A stretch of 64,000 nt of DNA from Pseudomonas sp. P8_241 (GCF_034008315.1 NZ_CP125377.1:4462501-4526500); one strand, 5' to 3'; numbered from the stretch's first letter, positions 47,185 through 56,980 are shown. Numbers and translations are program-made. The notes: a model not told the origin generated them from the sequence alone.

Positions 47185-48063
47185 TCAACTCCCCCAGACT
47201 TTCTGCGCCTTGGGCGCCTCGGCGAGGATTGCGTCCACTGCCGCGCCGATTTCTTCAACCTGCCACATCGCGCCCTTGTCACGGGTGATGCCGGTGCGCC
47301 AGCCGTCGCCGAGGGAGATTCGCCCGCCCTGGCTTTCGAAGATCTGGCCGCTGACGTGGGCCGATGCCGGACTGCCCAACCACACCACCAACGGCGCAAC
47401 GTTTTCGGCGGCCCAGGCGTCGAAGCTGCCGTCCTCGGGTTTTTTCACCATGTCGGGCATGGCGCTCTCGGTCATCGAGGTGCGTGCGGCCGGTGCCAGC
47501 GCGTTGGCGGTGACGCCGTAGCGGGCCAGTTCCGCCGCTTGCACCAGAGTCAGCGCAGCGATGCCGCCCTTGGCCGCCGAATAGTTCGACTGCCCCACCG
47601 AACCCTGCAGGCCGGCGCCGGAGCTGGTGTTGATGATCCGCGCGTCGACCGGCGTACCGGCCTTGGCCAGGTCGCGCCAGCGGCGGCCGAGGATGTTGGC
47701 CAGGCAGTAATGGCCCTTGAGGTGGACGCGCATGACCATGTCCCAGTCCTCTTCACTGAGGCTGATGAACATTCGGTCGCGCAAGACCCCGGCGTTGTTG
47801 ATCAGCACATGCACTTCACCGAACGCCGCCAATGCCGCATCGACGATGTGCTGCGCGGTGGCCAGGGTGGTGATGTCGTCGCTGTTGGCAATCGCCTGGC
47901 CACCGTTGGCACGGATCTCCCCCGCCACGTCTTCTGCGGCCTCGGCGCGAATATCGTTGACCAGCACATTGGCCCCTTGCGCGGCGAACGCCAAGGCGTA
48001 GGCGCGCCCCAGGCCGCCGCCGGCCCCGGTGATGATCACGGTGCGGTCTGCACACATAGCCAT
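47185..48063 (-). CDS. Short-chain dehydrogenase of the hsaC operon
   Basis: 292 residues from ATG 48063 (AAGGAGT six bases upstream). TGAGGGLGRAYA nucleotide loop, NNAGVL, catalytic Ser in INTSSGAGLQG and YSAAKGG, and an extended C-terminus (about 235-292). This layout is that of 17-beta-HSD4/MFE-2-type hydroxyacyl-CoA dehydrogenases, such as the SDR encoded beside the ipd genes in mycobacteria (Rv3548c). It probably oxidises a hydroxyacyl-CoA in ring C/D or side-chain breakdown. Last gene of the operon. Confidence 0.85.
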   Translation of the reverse strand: MAMCADRTVIITGAGGGLGRAYALAFAAQGANVLVNDIRAEAAEDVAGEIRANGGQAIANSDDITTLATAQHIVDAALAAFGEVHVLINNAGVLRDRMFISLSEEDWDMVMRVHLKGHYCLANILGRRWRDLAKAGTPVDARIINTSSGAGLQGSVGQSNYSAAKGGIAALTLVQAAELARYGVTANALAPAARTSMTESAMPDMVKKPEDGSFDAWAAENVAPLVVWLGSPASAHVSGQIFESQGGRISLGDGWRTGITRDKGAMWQVEEIGAAVDAILAEAPKAQKVWGS

Positions 48064-48123
48064 GTTTGACTCCTTGAAAGATTGGCTGGCCGCACGCCCG
48101 AAGCGGCGGCCTCGCATAAAAAA

Positions 48124-49275
48124 TTACAGACGTTCGATGATGGTCACGTTGGCCTGGCCGCCGCCTTCACACATGGTTTGCAGGCCGTAGCGACCACCGC
48201 TGCATTCGAGTTCGTTGAGCAGCGTGGTCATGAGCCGGGCGCCGGTTGCCCCCAACGGATGGCCGAGGGCAATCGCGCCGCCGTTGACGTTGGTGCGTGC
48301 CGGGTCGTAATCCAGTTCCTTGGCCCAGGCCATGACCACCGAGGCAAAAGCTTCGTTGATCTCCACGCGGTCGATGTCGGCCATGCTCAGGCCGCTCTTG
48401 GCCAAGGCTCGGCGGGTGGCGGCAATCGGAGCGGTGAGGTGCCAGATCGGATCGTCACCAAGCACCGTCAAGTGATGAATCCGCGCCCGTGGCGTCAGGT
48501 CGTAACGCTTGAGTGCCGCTTCGGACACCACCAGCAGCGCCGCCGAGGCGTCGCAGGTCTGGCTGGACACGGCAGCGGTGATCGACGGGAACTGCGGGTC
48601 CACCGGCTGCAATTCGGCCATCTTCGCCAGGCTGCTGTGACGCGGCGTTTCATCCACCGCCAGGCCCTGACAGCTGACGATTTCCCGGGCAAAGCGCCCA
48701 CTGGCGATGGCCGCCAGGGCGCGTTCGTGGCTTTGCAAAGCAAAGGCTTCCATTTGCTCGCGGCTGATCTGCCAGTGATCGGCAATCCGTTGCGCGGCAT
48801 AAAACTGGTTCACCGGCTGCTGGCCGAATCGTGCGCGCCAGCCAACGCTGCCCGAGAACGGATCGGCAAAGCCCAGAGGCTGGCCGGCGAGCATCGCCGA
48901 GGAGATGGGGATCCGGGTCATGGTCTGCACCCCGCCCACCGCCACCACATCCTGGGTGCCGCTCATCACCGCCTGCGCGGCAAAGTGCAGCGCCTGTTGC
49001 GACGAACCGCACTGGCGATCGACTGTGGTGCCAGGCACGGTCAGCGGCAAGCCGGCGGCCAGCCAACTGGTGCGGGCAATGTCGCCGGCCTGGGAGCCGA
49101 TGGTGTCGACGCAACCGAATATCACGTCGTCGTAGTCTTCAGCCGGGATCACATTGCGCTCCACCAGCGCCTTGAGCACATGGGCGCCCAGGTCAATCGC
49201 GTGGATCTCGCTCAATGCGCCCTTGCGCTTGCCGGTGGGGCTGCGCAGTGCATCAACAATGTAGGCCTGTGCCAT
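48124..49275 (-). CDS. fadA6: Steroid-type thiolase, FadA6-like
   Basis: 383 residues. Active Cys in [18 protein letters not shown] (about residue 88), His in [17 protein letters not shown], and second Cys in [19 protein letters not shown]. The whole run of motifs ([31 protein letters not shown]) closely recalls mycobacterial FadA6, the thiolase acting after ring C opening in HIP-CoA breakdown. It sits with IpdA/B/C genes, as in Actinobacteria. Confidence 0.87.
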   Translation of the reverse strand: MAQAYIVDALRSPTGKRKGALSEIHAIDLGAHVLKALVERNVIPAEDYDDVIFGCVDTIGSQAGDIARTSWLAAGLPLTVPGTTVDRQCGSSQQALHFAAQAVMSGTQDVVAVGGVQTMTRIPISSAMLAGQPLGFADPFSGSVGWRARFGQQPVNQFYAAQRIADHWQISREQMEAFALQSHERALAAIASGRFAREIVSCQGLAVDETPRHSSLAKMAELQPVDPQFPSITAAVSSQTCDASAALLVVSEAALKRYDLTPRARIHHLTVLGDDPIWHLTAPIAATRRALAKSGLSMADIDRVEINEAFASVVMAWAKELDYDPARTNVNGGAIALGHPLGATGARLMTTLLNELECSGGRYGLQTMCEGGGQANVTIIERL

Positions 49276-49278
49276 GAC

Positions 49279-50337
49279 TCAATCCTCGAAAGTATGCCCC
49301 GGCGCAAGGCCGGTGGCGTCGGCGAACAGGTAGTCGCTGACACGGGTTTTGTGAAAGCCGCGGTCGCCCCAGGACGCATCGAGAGCCCAGGTGCGCTTCA
49401 TGAACATCTGCAAATCGACTTCCCAGGTGTACCCCATCGCACCGTGCACCTGGATGCCTTTGCGCGCTGCGATCCAGCTCGCCTCATTGGCTGCCAGGCG
49501 CGCTTGCGAAACCCGCACGCCCGCGTTGACATCACCCCGGGCCAGCGCATGGGCGGCGCGGTACAGCACCGGTTTTGCCTGTTCGATGTAACGGGCCACA
49601 TCGGCCAGGTGATGCTTGACCGCCTGGAAACTGCCGATCGGCTTGCCGAACTGTTTGCGCTGGGCCACGTAATCCACCGACAGGTCGAGCATGCGCTGCG
49701 CCAACCCCAGCAGTTGCCCGGCCACCGACAGCGCCCCCCGATCCAGCAGGCGTTCCTGCAAGGCGCGGCCCTGTTCGCCCTTGGCAATGCAGGTCGCCGA
49801 CGACGGCGTCCAGGTCACTTGGCCCAGGCGCCGCGAGGCATCGATACTCAGGTGGTTGTCCACTTCGACTTCGGCGCGCGACACCACATGGATCTCATCG
49901 CCGTGAGTAAGGATCAATACTTCGGCCAGTTGTGCGTCGCTGACCAGGGCATTGACCGGATGACTGATCGCCATGCGCAAGCTGCCGTCGGCTATCAGTG
50001 GCAACAGATCGGCACGGGCCGGATGCTGCGCAGGCAGGTCGGCGAGCAAGCCGGTGGCGACATAGGCGGTGTCGGCGAGGGAGTCGGGAATCGCGTAGTA
50101 GCCCAGCTCCTGGGTCATCAGCGCCCAGGCCACATCGTCCATGCCCAGGCCGCCTTCGGCCTCGGGCACCGACAAGGCGGTCAAGCCCTGCTCGGCGATC
50201 TTGTTGCGCAGCTCCCGGGAGCGCCCGGCATCGGTTTCCCAGATTTCCCGGAGCATTTCCGGGGCAGCTTCGGTCATCAGGAAACGACCGATGGCTTCGC
50301 GGAACGCCAACTGGTCATCGTTAAAAGTGAAGTCCAT
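49279..50337 (-). CDS. Acyl-CoA dehydrogenase subunit (short type)
   Basis: 352 residues from ATG 50337 (AAGGAA upstream). ACAD fold: FTFNDDQLAFREAIGRFL at the start, RKQFGKPIGSFQAVKHHLADV and HGAMGYTWEVDLQMFMKR. It lacks the usual C-terminal GT-S/N-EIQR segment; its partner at 50348 has it. Such unequal pairs form alpha2-beta2 acyl-CoA dehydrogenases in steroid catabolism (FadE28/29, FadE31-33 types). It starts 10 bases from the stop of the partner gene. Confidence 0.87.
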   Translation of the reverse strand: MDFTFNDDQLAFREAIGRFLMTEAAPEMLREIWETDAGRSRELRNKIAEQGLTALSVPEAEGGLGMDDVAWALMTQELGYYAIPDSLADTAYVATGLLADLPAQHPARADLLPLIADGSLRMAISHPVNALVSDAQLAEVLILTHGDEIHVVSRAEVEVDNHLSIDASRRLGQVTWTPSSATCIAKGEQGRALQERLLDRGALSVAGQLLGLAQRMLDLSVDYVAQRKQFGKPIGSFQAVKHHLADVARYIEQAKPVLYRAAHALARGDVNAGVRVSQARLAANEASWIAARKGIQVHGAMGYTWEVDLQMFMKRTWALDASWGDRGFHKTRVSDYLFADATGLAPGHTFED

Positions 50338-50347
50338 GGGCGGTTCC

Positions 50348-51511
50348 TTATTTCGGCAAACCGAGCATGCGCTCGGCGATGATGTTGCGCTGGATTTCGT
50401 TGGTGCCGGCGTAGATCGGCCCGGACTGGGCAAACAGGAAGCCCTCCAGCCAGCCCGCCGCATCGCCCGCTTCCGCGCCCTTTGCCACCAGCTCGCCGCG
50501 TGTGCCGAGAATGCGCATGGCGGTCTCGTGCATCTTCAGGTCGAGCTCCGACCAAATGATCTTGTTGATGCTCGATTCGGCGCCGATCTGCTCGCCCCGG
50601 CTCAAACGTCCCACCGTGTAATAGGCCGACATCGCATAGGCCTCGGCGCACATCCAGGTGTCCAGCACGGCATCGCGCAGGCCAGGGTCACGGTCGGCAC
50701 TGACGCGGTGGGCCTTGTACAATTCAACCAGTTTGCGTGCCGTGCACTGGAAGCGCGCTGGTGACCGCAGCAGCAGACCACGCTCGAAGCCGGCGGTCGC
50801 CATTGCTACGTGCCAGCCCTGCCCCTGGGCACCGATGAGGTTGTTCACGGGGACCCGGACGTCATCGAAAAACACCTCGGCGAAGGACTCTTTGCCGTTG
50901 AGTGCCTTGATCGGGCGAATGCTCACCCCTGGCGTATTGAGCGGCACCATGATGAACGACAGGCCGTGATGACGAGCCGAACCCGGCTCGCTGCGGAACA
51001 GGCCAAACAGCCAGTCGGCGAAGTTGGCCCGGCTTGACCAGGTCTTCTGCCCGTTGATCACGTAATGGTCGCCGTCGAGCACCGCCTTGCTGGTGATCGC
51101 CGCCATGTCGGAACCGGCGTTGGGCTCCGACCAGCCTTGCGCCCACATGTCCAGGCTTTCGGCCATGCGTGGCAAGAAGCGCTGCTTCTGCTCCTCGGTG
51201 CCAAACTCCATCAACGTCGGGCCCAGCAACAGTTGGCCGTTCTGGTTGATGCGCATCGGTGCACCGGCGCCGTAATACTCTTCCTCGAAGATCAGCCACT
51301 CGATCAAGTCGCTGCCGCGACCGCCCAGTTCGGCGGGCCACATCACCATCGACCAGCGGCTTTCGAACAGCTTGGCCTCCCAGGCGCGGTGCTGTTCAAA
51401 ACCTTCGCGACTGTCGTAGCTGGCAAAGGGCTCACTTGGCAGATTGGCCGCCAGCCAGGCCCGGACTTCGGCGCGAAAGGCGTTTTGCTTGGGGGTATAT
51501 GTCAGGTCCAT
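50348..51511 (-). CDS. Acyl-CoA dehydrogenase subunit, FadE30/ScdC1-like
   Basis: 387 residues. [33 protein letters not shown] and C-terminal PIYAGTNEIQRNIIAERML. The last motif has Ala where many ACADs have the catalytic Glu (YEGT), as in steroid dehydrogenases that take the base from another position or from the partner subunit. The gene order suggests it works with the 352-residue protein on HIP-CoA or a later acyl-CoA. Confidence 0.87.
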   Translation of the reverse strand: MDLTYTPKQNAFRAEVRAWLAANLPSEPFASYDSREGFEQHRAWEAKLFESRWSMVMWPAELGGRGSDLIEWLIFEEEYYGAGAPMRINQNGQLLLGPTLMEFGTEEQKQRFLPRMAESLDMWAQGWSEPNAGSDMAAITSKAVLDGDHYVINGQKTWSSRANFADWLFGLFRSEPGSARHHGLSFIMVPLNTPGVSIRPIKALNGKESFAEVFFDDVRVPVNNLIGAQGQGWHVAMATAGFERGLLLRSPARFQCTARKLVELYKAHRVSADRDPGLRDAVLDTWMCAEAYAMSAYYTVGRLSRGEQIGAESSINKIIWSELDLKMHETAMRILGTRGELVAKGAEAGDAAGWLEGFLFAQSGPIYAGTNEIQRNIIAERMLGLPK

Positions 51512-51520
51512 GGCGTGATC

Positions 51521-52273
51521 TCAGAACTTGGCGTCGCGTTTTTCGACGAAGGCCCGGCGCGTTTCCGCGGAGTCCGGGCTGCTATAGGCCTGCATGGTGA
51601 AGCCCTGCTCCCAGCGGTATTTGTCTTCCAGGTTGCCGTCTTCGATGCCGTTCAAGGCTTCCTTGGCAATGCGGATCATGCCGGGGCTTTTTTCGGCGAT
51701 CTTCGCCGCGATGCCCAGGGCGGTTTCACGCAGTTGGTCCTTGGGCACGATGCGCTCGATAAAGCCGTATTGCAGGGCATCCGGTGCACTGATGCTGTCG
51801 CCGGTAAAGAACAGGTAGCGGACCTTTTGCACCGGGAACAGGCGCTGCAGATGCGCACCGCCGCCCATGGCGCCACGGTCGACTTCCGGCAGGGCGAAGG
51901 TCGCGCAGTCGGAGGCAACGACGATGTCCGCCGCTCCGGTGATGCCGATGCCACCACCCAGGACAAACCCGTGCACCGCGACAATCACCGGCACCGGATT
52001 GCGGTGCACGGCCTTGAAGGTGGCGTAGTTGCCAGCGTTGACCTCGATGATCCGCTCCGGATGCTTGTCCAGTTCCTTGATATCGACACCGGCGCAAAAG
52101 CCCCGGCCTTCGGCACGGATCACAATCACCCGCACCTCGGGATTGGCGCCGAGGGTTTCGATCTGTTGCGCCAGAGCGAGCCATTCCTGGCTATCGAGGG
52201 CATTGACCGGTGGTTTGGCGATCACCAGTTCAGCGATCCCCTGATTGAGTTGTGTGGTAAATGCCTGGTTCAC
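51521..52273 (-). CDS. echA20: Crotonase-family hydrolase/hydratase, EchA20-like
   Basis: 250 residues from GTG 52273, chosen for GGAGAG upstream and because it overlaps the ipdC stop (GTGA); the open frame runs further. Oxyanion loops RAEGRGFCAGVDIKEL and HGFVLGGGIGITGAADIV, and the DRGAMGGGAHLQRLFPVQKVR segment typical of EchA20. EchA20 hydrolyses ring D of 5-oxo-HIC-CoA in mycobacteria. It adjoins ipdC, as there. Confidence 0.85.
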   Translation of the reverse strand: MNQAFTTQLNQGIAELVIAKPPVNALDSQEWLALAQQIETLGANPEVRVIVIRAEGRGFCAGVDIKELDKHPERIIEVNAGNYATFKAVHRNPVPVIVAVHGFVLGGGIGITGAADIVVASDCATFALPEVDRGAMGGGAHLQRLFPVQKVRYLFFTGDSISAPDALQYGFIERIVPKDQLRETALGIAAKIAEKSPGMIRIAKEALNGIEDGNLEDKYRWEQGFTMQAYSSPDSAETRRAFVEKRDAKF

Positions 52274-53382
52274 AGGGGCTCTCCAATACTGACGGGTTGG
52301 TTCGAGGGATGGGTCTGGCTGCGTGTCAGGAGCGCGTCCAGGCATTGCTGGGCCTCACTGGCGATGCCTTCGATGACTTCACGACAACTGAGCAATTCAC
52401 CGATGGCCGCCGCCACCTGGCCGCTGGACAGGATCCCCTCGTCCGGGGCGCCATCGACCATCGAGCGCTGCAACAACACCGGCTGGTTGGCGGCCATCAC
52501 CACTTGCGACAGTTGCGAGGGGTCTTCACGCAATGCCCGGAAAAATACCGAGGCCATGTGCCCCAGGCTCATGCCGGTTTGCTGCTTCCACTGCCAGGCG
52601 CTGCCCAGGGCAATGCGCAGGCGACCGAAGGCGCCCGCCTGCTCCAGACGATTGATGAAGCGGTTTTCGATCATGCGGTGGCGCATGCCATCGACCGCGG
52701 TGGTCACGCGCACCTGCTGCGGATCGTTGACCTTCAAGTAATGTTCCAGTGTCGCGGCCGGCGTCGGCGATTCGCGGGTCATCAGAAATCGCGTGCCCAT
52801 GGCGATGCCGACACCACCGGCAGCCAGCACCGAGGCCAGCCCTCGGCCAGTGGAATATCCTCCGGCGGCGATCACCGGCACCTTGACCGCCGCCAGCACC
52901 TGGGGCAGCAGGATCGAGCTGGGCACACCGCCGGTATGGCCGCCGCCCTCGCCGCCCTGGATGGTGATCAGGTCGGCGCCCAACTCCACCGCCTTGAGCG
53001 CATGCTTCAAGGCGCCGACGGTGGGAATGCACAACACCTTGGCTGCCTTGAAGCGGGCGATCGTTTGTTTGTCGGGGCCGCGTCCGTAGCTCACGGCGCG
53101 CAAGCGGTACTTGATCGCCAGGTCGACGCACTGCGCGGCGTTGTCCTGGAACATATGGAAATTGAGCCCGAAATTGCTGCCGCCGGTGGCATCGATGACC
53201 TTGCGGATCTCACCTTCCAGCGCATCGGCCGTAATGGTCGCACCGGCCAGGAAACCGAAGCCCCCTGCCTGTGTCGTGGCGATCACCAGGTTGGCGTCGG
53301 CGACCCAGCCCATGGCGGTTTGCACAATCGGGTAACGGCAACCGAGGGCCTCGGTCAGCGGCGTCTCGAGCCAGCGGTTCAT
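52270..53382 (-). CDS. ipdC: FMN-dependent dehydrogenase of ring C/D breakdown (nitronate-monooxygenase-like)
   Basis: 370 residues of the 2-nitropropane-dioxygenase fold: PIVQTAMGWVADANLVIATTQAGGFGFL at the start, TIQGGEGGGHTGGVPSSILLPQ and AAGGYSTGRGLASVLAAGGVGIAMGTRFLMT as the FMN-phosphate region. IpdC introduces the double bond that precedes ring opening in HIP-CoA breakdown; it is often mis-annotated as nitronate monooxygenase. Its start overlaps the upstream enoyl-CoA hydratase stop (ATGA). Confidence 0.87.
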   Translation of the reverse strand: MNRWLETPLTEALGCRYPIVQTAMGWVADANLVIATTQAGGFGFLAGATITADALEGEIRKVIDATGGSNFGLNFHMFQDNAAQCVDLAIKYRLRAVSYGRGPDKQTIARFKAAKVLCIPTVGALKHALKAVELGADLITIQGGEGGGHTGGVPSSILLPQVLAAVKVPVIAAGGYSTGRGLASVLAAGGVGIAMGTRFLMTRESPTPAATLEHYLKVNDPQQVRVTTAVDGMRHRMIENRFINRLEQAGAFGRLRIALGSAWQWKQQTGMSLGHMASVFFRALREDPSQLSQVVMAANQPVLLQRSMVDGAPDEGILSSGQVAAAIGELLSCREVIEGIASEAQQCLDALLTRSQTHPSNQPVSIGEPL

Positions 53383-54287
53383 TGGTTTTTTTCCTCGGCC
53401 TGCTTGTTGGCCCGCGCCATGCCCTTGGCGTCGAAACCACCGAGTTTGTCGCCGGACAACAGCTCGTTATGGGCATGGGCAAAGTGGTGCCAGGCGAACA
53501 CGGCATCCATTGCCGTGCGCTTGCCTTGCAGGTCCTCGACGTGGTTGATCGCCTGCTTGGTCAGGGCCAGGCCCATGCGTGGCTGGCGGGCGATACCGGC
53601 GGCCAGGGCATAGGTCGTCGACTCCAGTTCCTCGCGTGATACCAGACGGTTGACCATGCCCACCTGCCAGGCCCGGTTGGCGCTCATGCGGTCACCGGTG
53701 AACAGGAATTCCTTGGCGATGCGCGGGTTCATTTCATAGGGATGGGCAAAATACTCCACCCCCGGAATGCCCATGCGCACCACCGGGTCCTGGAAGAAGG
53801 CGTCGTCGCTGGCGACGATCAGATCGCACACCCAGGCCAGCATCAGCCCTCCCGCGACACACGCGCCATGGACCATGGCGATGGTCGGCTTGGGCAATTC
53901 ACGCCAGCGTCGGCACATGCCCAGGTACACCTCCTGCTCGCGGGCGTACAGCTGCTCGCCACCAGGTTTATTGGTGTGATCCCACCACAGGTGCGCGCGC
54001 TCGAACGGCTTGTCGATATCACGCCCCGGGGTGCCGATATCGTGGCCCGCCGAGAAATGCTTGCCGTTGCCGCGCAGGACGATGACCTTGACGCTGTCGT
54101 CATTCACCGCCTGGCGAAAGCAGGCATCCAGGGCATAGGTCATCTGCGAGTTTTGCGCGTTGTTGAAGGTCGGCCGGTTCAGCGTCAGCGTGGCGATGCC
54201 CTCGGCCACGCTGTACAGCACCGGGGTGTCCGTCTCGTAGACGGCGTTGTCCTGGCGGACGATGAATTCACTGTCGCTGCTGTGCAT
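53379..54287 (-). CDS. Enoyl-CoA hydratase family protein
   Basis: 302 residues, longer than EchA20. Crotonase loops VLRGNGKHFSAGHDIGTPG and HGACVAGGLMLAWVCDLIVAS, followed by a helical extension EYFAHPYEMNPRIAKEFLFTGDRM. Strong ribosome site GAGGAGG. It lies between ipdB and ipdC. It probably hydrates an enoyl-CoA from the opened rings; the substrate is unknown. Confidence 0.87.
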   Translation of the reverse strand: MHSSDSEFIVRQDNAVYETDTPVLYSVAEGIATLTLNRPTFNNAQNSQMTYALDACFRQAVNDDSVKVIVLRGNGKHFSAGHDIGTPGRDIDKPFERAHLWWDHTNKPGGEQLYAREQEVYLGMCRRWRELPKPTIAMVHGACVAGGLMLAWVCDLIVASDDAFFQDPVVRMGIPGVEYFAHPYEMNPRIAKEFLFTGDRMSANRAWQVGMVNRLVSREELESTTYALAAGIARQPRMGLALTKQAINHVEDLQGKRTAMDAVFAWHHFAHAHNELLSGDKLGGFDAKGMARANKQAEEKNQ

Positions 54288-54302
54288 GCTCGCCTCCTCG
54301 TC

Positions 54303-55100
54303 TCAGACCGTACGGATGCCGGGCGGGTTGCCCTTGATCGCGGTGGCTCGGTAATCATGGGGGTCGAGTCGGCGGATCAGGGCCAACTGCTCAGGGGTGG
54401 GGTGCACGGTTTCGTGCAACTGTGCGGACTTGAGCAACGGGAAACCGGTGTTTTCCTGGACCCGCTCGAAACTCACGCCGGGGTGCAACGAACGCACCTG
54501 CACCGCACGCTCAGGGCCATTGAAATCCATGACGCACAGGTCGCTGACCACGCAATGGATGTCCATCAAGTCACGACGTGCGCCCTCGGGCCAGCGCTCG
54601 GCCTTGAAGCCGACACCGGACACCATGTCCACTTCGCCGCTGACGAACACGCGGGTGTTGTGGCTGGGCACAAAGAACGAGTTGAGGTGGTTGATGCTGT
54701 TGCCGGGCAAGCCGCGCACGCCAAGGATCGCGGTCCTGGGCTTTTGATAGTCGCCCACGCAGGACAAGTTGGTCTGGCCCCAGCGGTCGATCTGGGTCGG
54801 GCCGATCATCGCGTGACGGCGACCGCCCCAGACGCACTCGAAGACCCGCTCAAAGGACATGTAACCCGAGTAACGCGGCACATAGTCGCCACGCGGGCCC
54901 AGCGGGATCGGTTCTTCGACCAGGAACGCCTCGCTGTCGGTCATCAGCAGTTCCGGGCTGTGGGTCAGTTTGGCCAGGCTGGCGCCCAGGCGCGGGATCA
55001 CGCCCAGACCTGAGGCGATCAGCTCGCCATTGCCGCGCCAGGCCTCGGAGGCCGCGACGATCATCAGTTCAGCGAGGGTGAAATCACAGGTTGCAGACAT
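54303..55100 (-). CDS. ipdB: Ring C hydrolase, beta subunit
   Basis: 265 residues of the class I CoA-transferase fold: ELMIVAASEAWRGNGELIASGLGVIPRLGA, VFECVWGGRRHAMIGPTQIDRWGQTN and GLPGNSINHLNSFFVPSHNTRVFV. IpdAB, despite its CoA-transferase fold, hydrolyses the C ring of COCHEA-CoA. It follows ipdA by 12 bp in the operon. The Comamonas equivalents are ScdL1L2. Confidence 0.9.
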   Translation of the reverse strand: MSATCDFTLAELMIVAASEAWRGNGELIASGLGVIPRLGASLAKLTHSPELLMTDSEAFLVEEPIPLGPRGDYVPRYSGYMSFERVFECVWGGRRHAMIGPTQIDRWGQTNLSCVGDYQKPRTAILGVRGLPGNSINHLNSFFVPSHNTRVFVSGEVDMVSGVGFKAERWPEGARRDLMDIHCVVSDLCVMDFNGPERAVQVRSLHPGVSFERVQENTGFPLLKSAQLHETVHPTPEQLALIRRLDPHDYRATAIKGNPPGIRTV

Positions 55101-55112
55101 AGTCGCTAATCC

Positions 55113-55988
55113 TCAGAACACGGGAAGGGGCAAGACGCCCATGGATTCGGCACCGCCGTTCTGTGCCTGATAGGCCTGCTCGCCACCGGCGACGTAGGTC
55201 TGCACATAGTCCTGCCAGCCGTTGTCCGCCTGGCTGCTGGCGACATAGGTTTTCAGGTGCTTGAGGTCCCAGCCGTAGTCGGGAGCGCAGAGTGTCGGAT
55301 GCGCACCGAGGGGGGCGTGCACCACACCGGTCACCAGATAGCGTTCAAAGGTATTGAAGCGGGCCTGATCGGCAGTCAGTTCCAGGCGCTCTTCAAGACG
55401 TTCGCAGGAGACAAAGCACTGCTTGGCGGCGCGAGCGAACAGGTGATCGAAATAAGGGTCCGGCCCGGTCATCAGGCAATTGCCCAGGCGGTCGGCGACG
55501 TTGGCATGCAGGAACGCCACGTCGAGGTTGAGGGCCGGCATCGCCAGCAGCACCTCTCCATCGGCATAGGGCGACTGGATGGTCTTGATTTCAGGATTGA
55601 GCCGCGTCACATCAGTGGCCAGGCCACAACGGGTCGGCAGGAACGGCAAGCGCATGCCGGCGGCGCGCAGGCCCCACTGGAACATGCCTTCGTCGAGCTC
55701 CATCAGCTCCAGTTCGCCGGCTTCGCGGGCCTTGCGGTAGTAGGGTTCCAGCGGAATGGCATCAAGGGTGGCGAAACCGAACACCAGCTTCTTGACCTTG
55801 CCGGCGGCGCAAAGCATGCCGACTTCAGGGCCGCCGTAGGCGACCACGGTCAGGTCCTTGACCGGTGAGCGCAGGATCTCGCGCACGATGGCCATCGGCT
55901 TGCGCCGCGGACCCCAGCCGCCGAAACCGATGGTCATGCCATCGCGCAGTTGAGCGACCGCATCGGCCGCTGTCAGTTGTTTGTTCAT
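55113..55988 (-). CDS. ipdA: Ring C hydrolase, alpha subunit
   Basis: 291 residues, equal to mycobacterial IpdA. CoA-transferase-fold motifs: DGMTIGFGGWGPRRKPMAIVREI, VVAYGGPEVGMLCAAGKV and LMELDEGMFQWGLRAAGMRLPFLPTRCGL, the last containing the likely catalytic Glu. Forms a heteromer with IpdB. It follows the extradiol dioxygenase gene by 12 bp. Confidence 0.9.
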   Translation of the reverse strand: MNKQLTAADAVAQLRDGMTIGFGGWGPRRKPMAIVREILRSPVKDLTVVAYGGPEVGMLCAAGKVKKLVFGFATLDAIPLEPYYRKAREAGELELMELDEGMFQWGLRAAGMRLPFLPTRCGLATDVTRLNPEIKTIQSPYADGEVLLAMPALNLDVAFLHANVADRLGNCLMTGPDPYFDHLFARAAKQCFVSCERLEERLELTADQARFNTFERYLVTGVVHAPLGAHPTLCAPDYGWDLKHLKTYVASSQADNGWQDYVQTYVAGGEQAYQAQNGGAESMGVLPLPVF

Positions 55989-56000
55989 GATGATTTTTCC

Positions 56001-56891
56001 TTACTGTTGGCCGACCGAAAAGTCGTGCCCCCAAATGCTCACGCGAGTGAATTCGAATGCCGAGTGCTCGGCCCAGTCGACCTGCAATCCGCCAAAGCCG
56101 TATTCCAGATCGAAACCGGACGGCGTCTTCATGTAGAAACTGGTCATGCGATCGTTCAGGTGCTGTCCGAGGGTGGCCGAGAGGGTCACGTCATGGGCGT
56201 GCAAACGGTCATGGGCACGACCGACTTCGGTCATCGAATCGACCTCCACCATCACGTGCACGCAACCTGACGGCACCGGGTACTCGGCCAGGGCCAGACT
56301 GTGGTGGCGGGCGTTCTGGCAATGCAGGAAGTGAATGCGGATAGGCGGCGCCGACGGGTCGGGGCGGAAGTTGAAAATGTCCGACAGCTTGAAGCCCAGC
56401 ACATCCTTGGCGAAAGCCAGAGTGGCGTCGAAATTCGGTGCCGGCAGCACCGTGTGGCCCAGCCCCATGTCGCCAGTGATGAAACGCGGCACGCCTTGAG
56501 GCGAAACAAACGGCAGACAGTCGGAGCGGTGGCCCCAGCTCAGTTCATGGCAGTTGCCGGAGGGATCGGTGACCTTGACCAGCGCCTGTACGCCGCGCTG
56601 GTCGATCTCGGCGGCAGAGCCCGGCTGCCATTCGATGCCGGCCGCGCTCAGGTGCTCGAGTGCGGCCCGGAATGCCGGCTCGTTGGCCAGCTCCCAACCG
56701 GACGCCAGATAGCGCGCCTCGCTGCCTTCGACGATCAGCATGCGAAACGGACGCTCGTCCATTTTCACGTACAAGCCACCGCCCGGCGCTGACTGTACCT
56801 GCATGCCCAGCACGTCTTCGGCGTAACGCTGCCAATGGCTGAGGTTTTCGATCTGCGAGACGAAATAGCTCAAACCGCGAATGTCGATCAT
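56001..56891 (-). CDS. hsaC: Extradiol dioxygenase for 3,4-DHSA (HsaC/TesB-like)
   Basis: 296 residues, a two-domain type I extradiol (VOC) dioxygenase. Iron ligands H146 (GLGHTVL), H212 (GCVHVMVEV) and E263 (FDLEYGFGG); active-site His196/197 (ARHHSLAL) and Tyr253 match BphC. It opens the aromatised ring A of 3,4-dihydroxy-9,10-secoandrostatriene-dione. First gene of a ten-gene operon down to 47185; box 4 lies 66 bp upstream. Confidence 0.9.
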   Translation of the reverse strand: MIDIRGLSYFVSQIENLSHWQRYAEDVLGMQVQSAPGGGLYVKMDERPFRMLIVEGSEARYLASGWELANEPAFRAALEHLSAAGIEWQPGSAAEIDQRGVQALVKVTDPSGNCHELSWGHRSDCLPFVSPQGVPRFITGDMGLGHTVLPAPNFDATLAFAKDVLGFKLSDIFNFRPDPSAPPIRIHFLHCQNARHHSLALAEYPVPSGCVHVMVEVDSMTEVGRAHDRLHAHDVTLSATLGQHLNDRMTSFYMKTPSGFDLEYGFGGLQVDWAEHSAFEFTRVSIWGHDFSVGQQ

Positions 56892-56956
56892 GCCTGGGTC
56901 CTCGTTGGCTGAATGGCTTACGTGGCAGGCATTGTGCTAAGCGCCACCTTGCACTT

Positions 56957-56974
56957 CATCGTCCGTTGAGACTA
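56957..56974 (+). promoter_or_regulatory. Steroid-cluster box 4 (hsaC operon)
   Basis: CATCGTCCGTTGAGACTA, 66 bp upstream of hsaC. One mismatch in the GTCC-N4-GGAC palindrome. Confidence 0.7.
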
Positions 56975-56980
56975 AGCACC

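Noticed and set aside
48082..50382. 766-residue open frame on the plus strand across the fadA6/dehydrogenase genes
   Set aside because: It lies wholly antisense to three well-supported genes, its translation is His/Gly/Arg-rich with no known motif, and high-GC codon structure creates such shadows.
52270..53382. Nitronate monooxygenase
   Set aside because: The fold matches, but operon context with ipdA, ipdB, hsaC and an EchA20-like gene points to IpdC.
54303..55988. A 3-oxoacid CoA-transferase pair
   Set aside because: Fold is shared, but the sequence and steroid operon context fit the IpdAB ring hydrolase.
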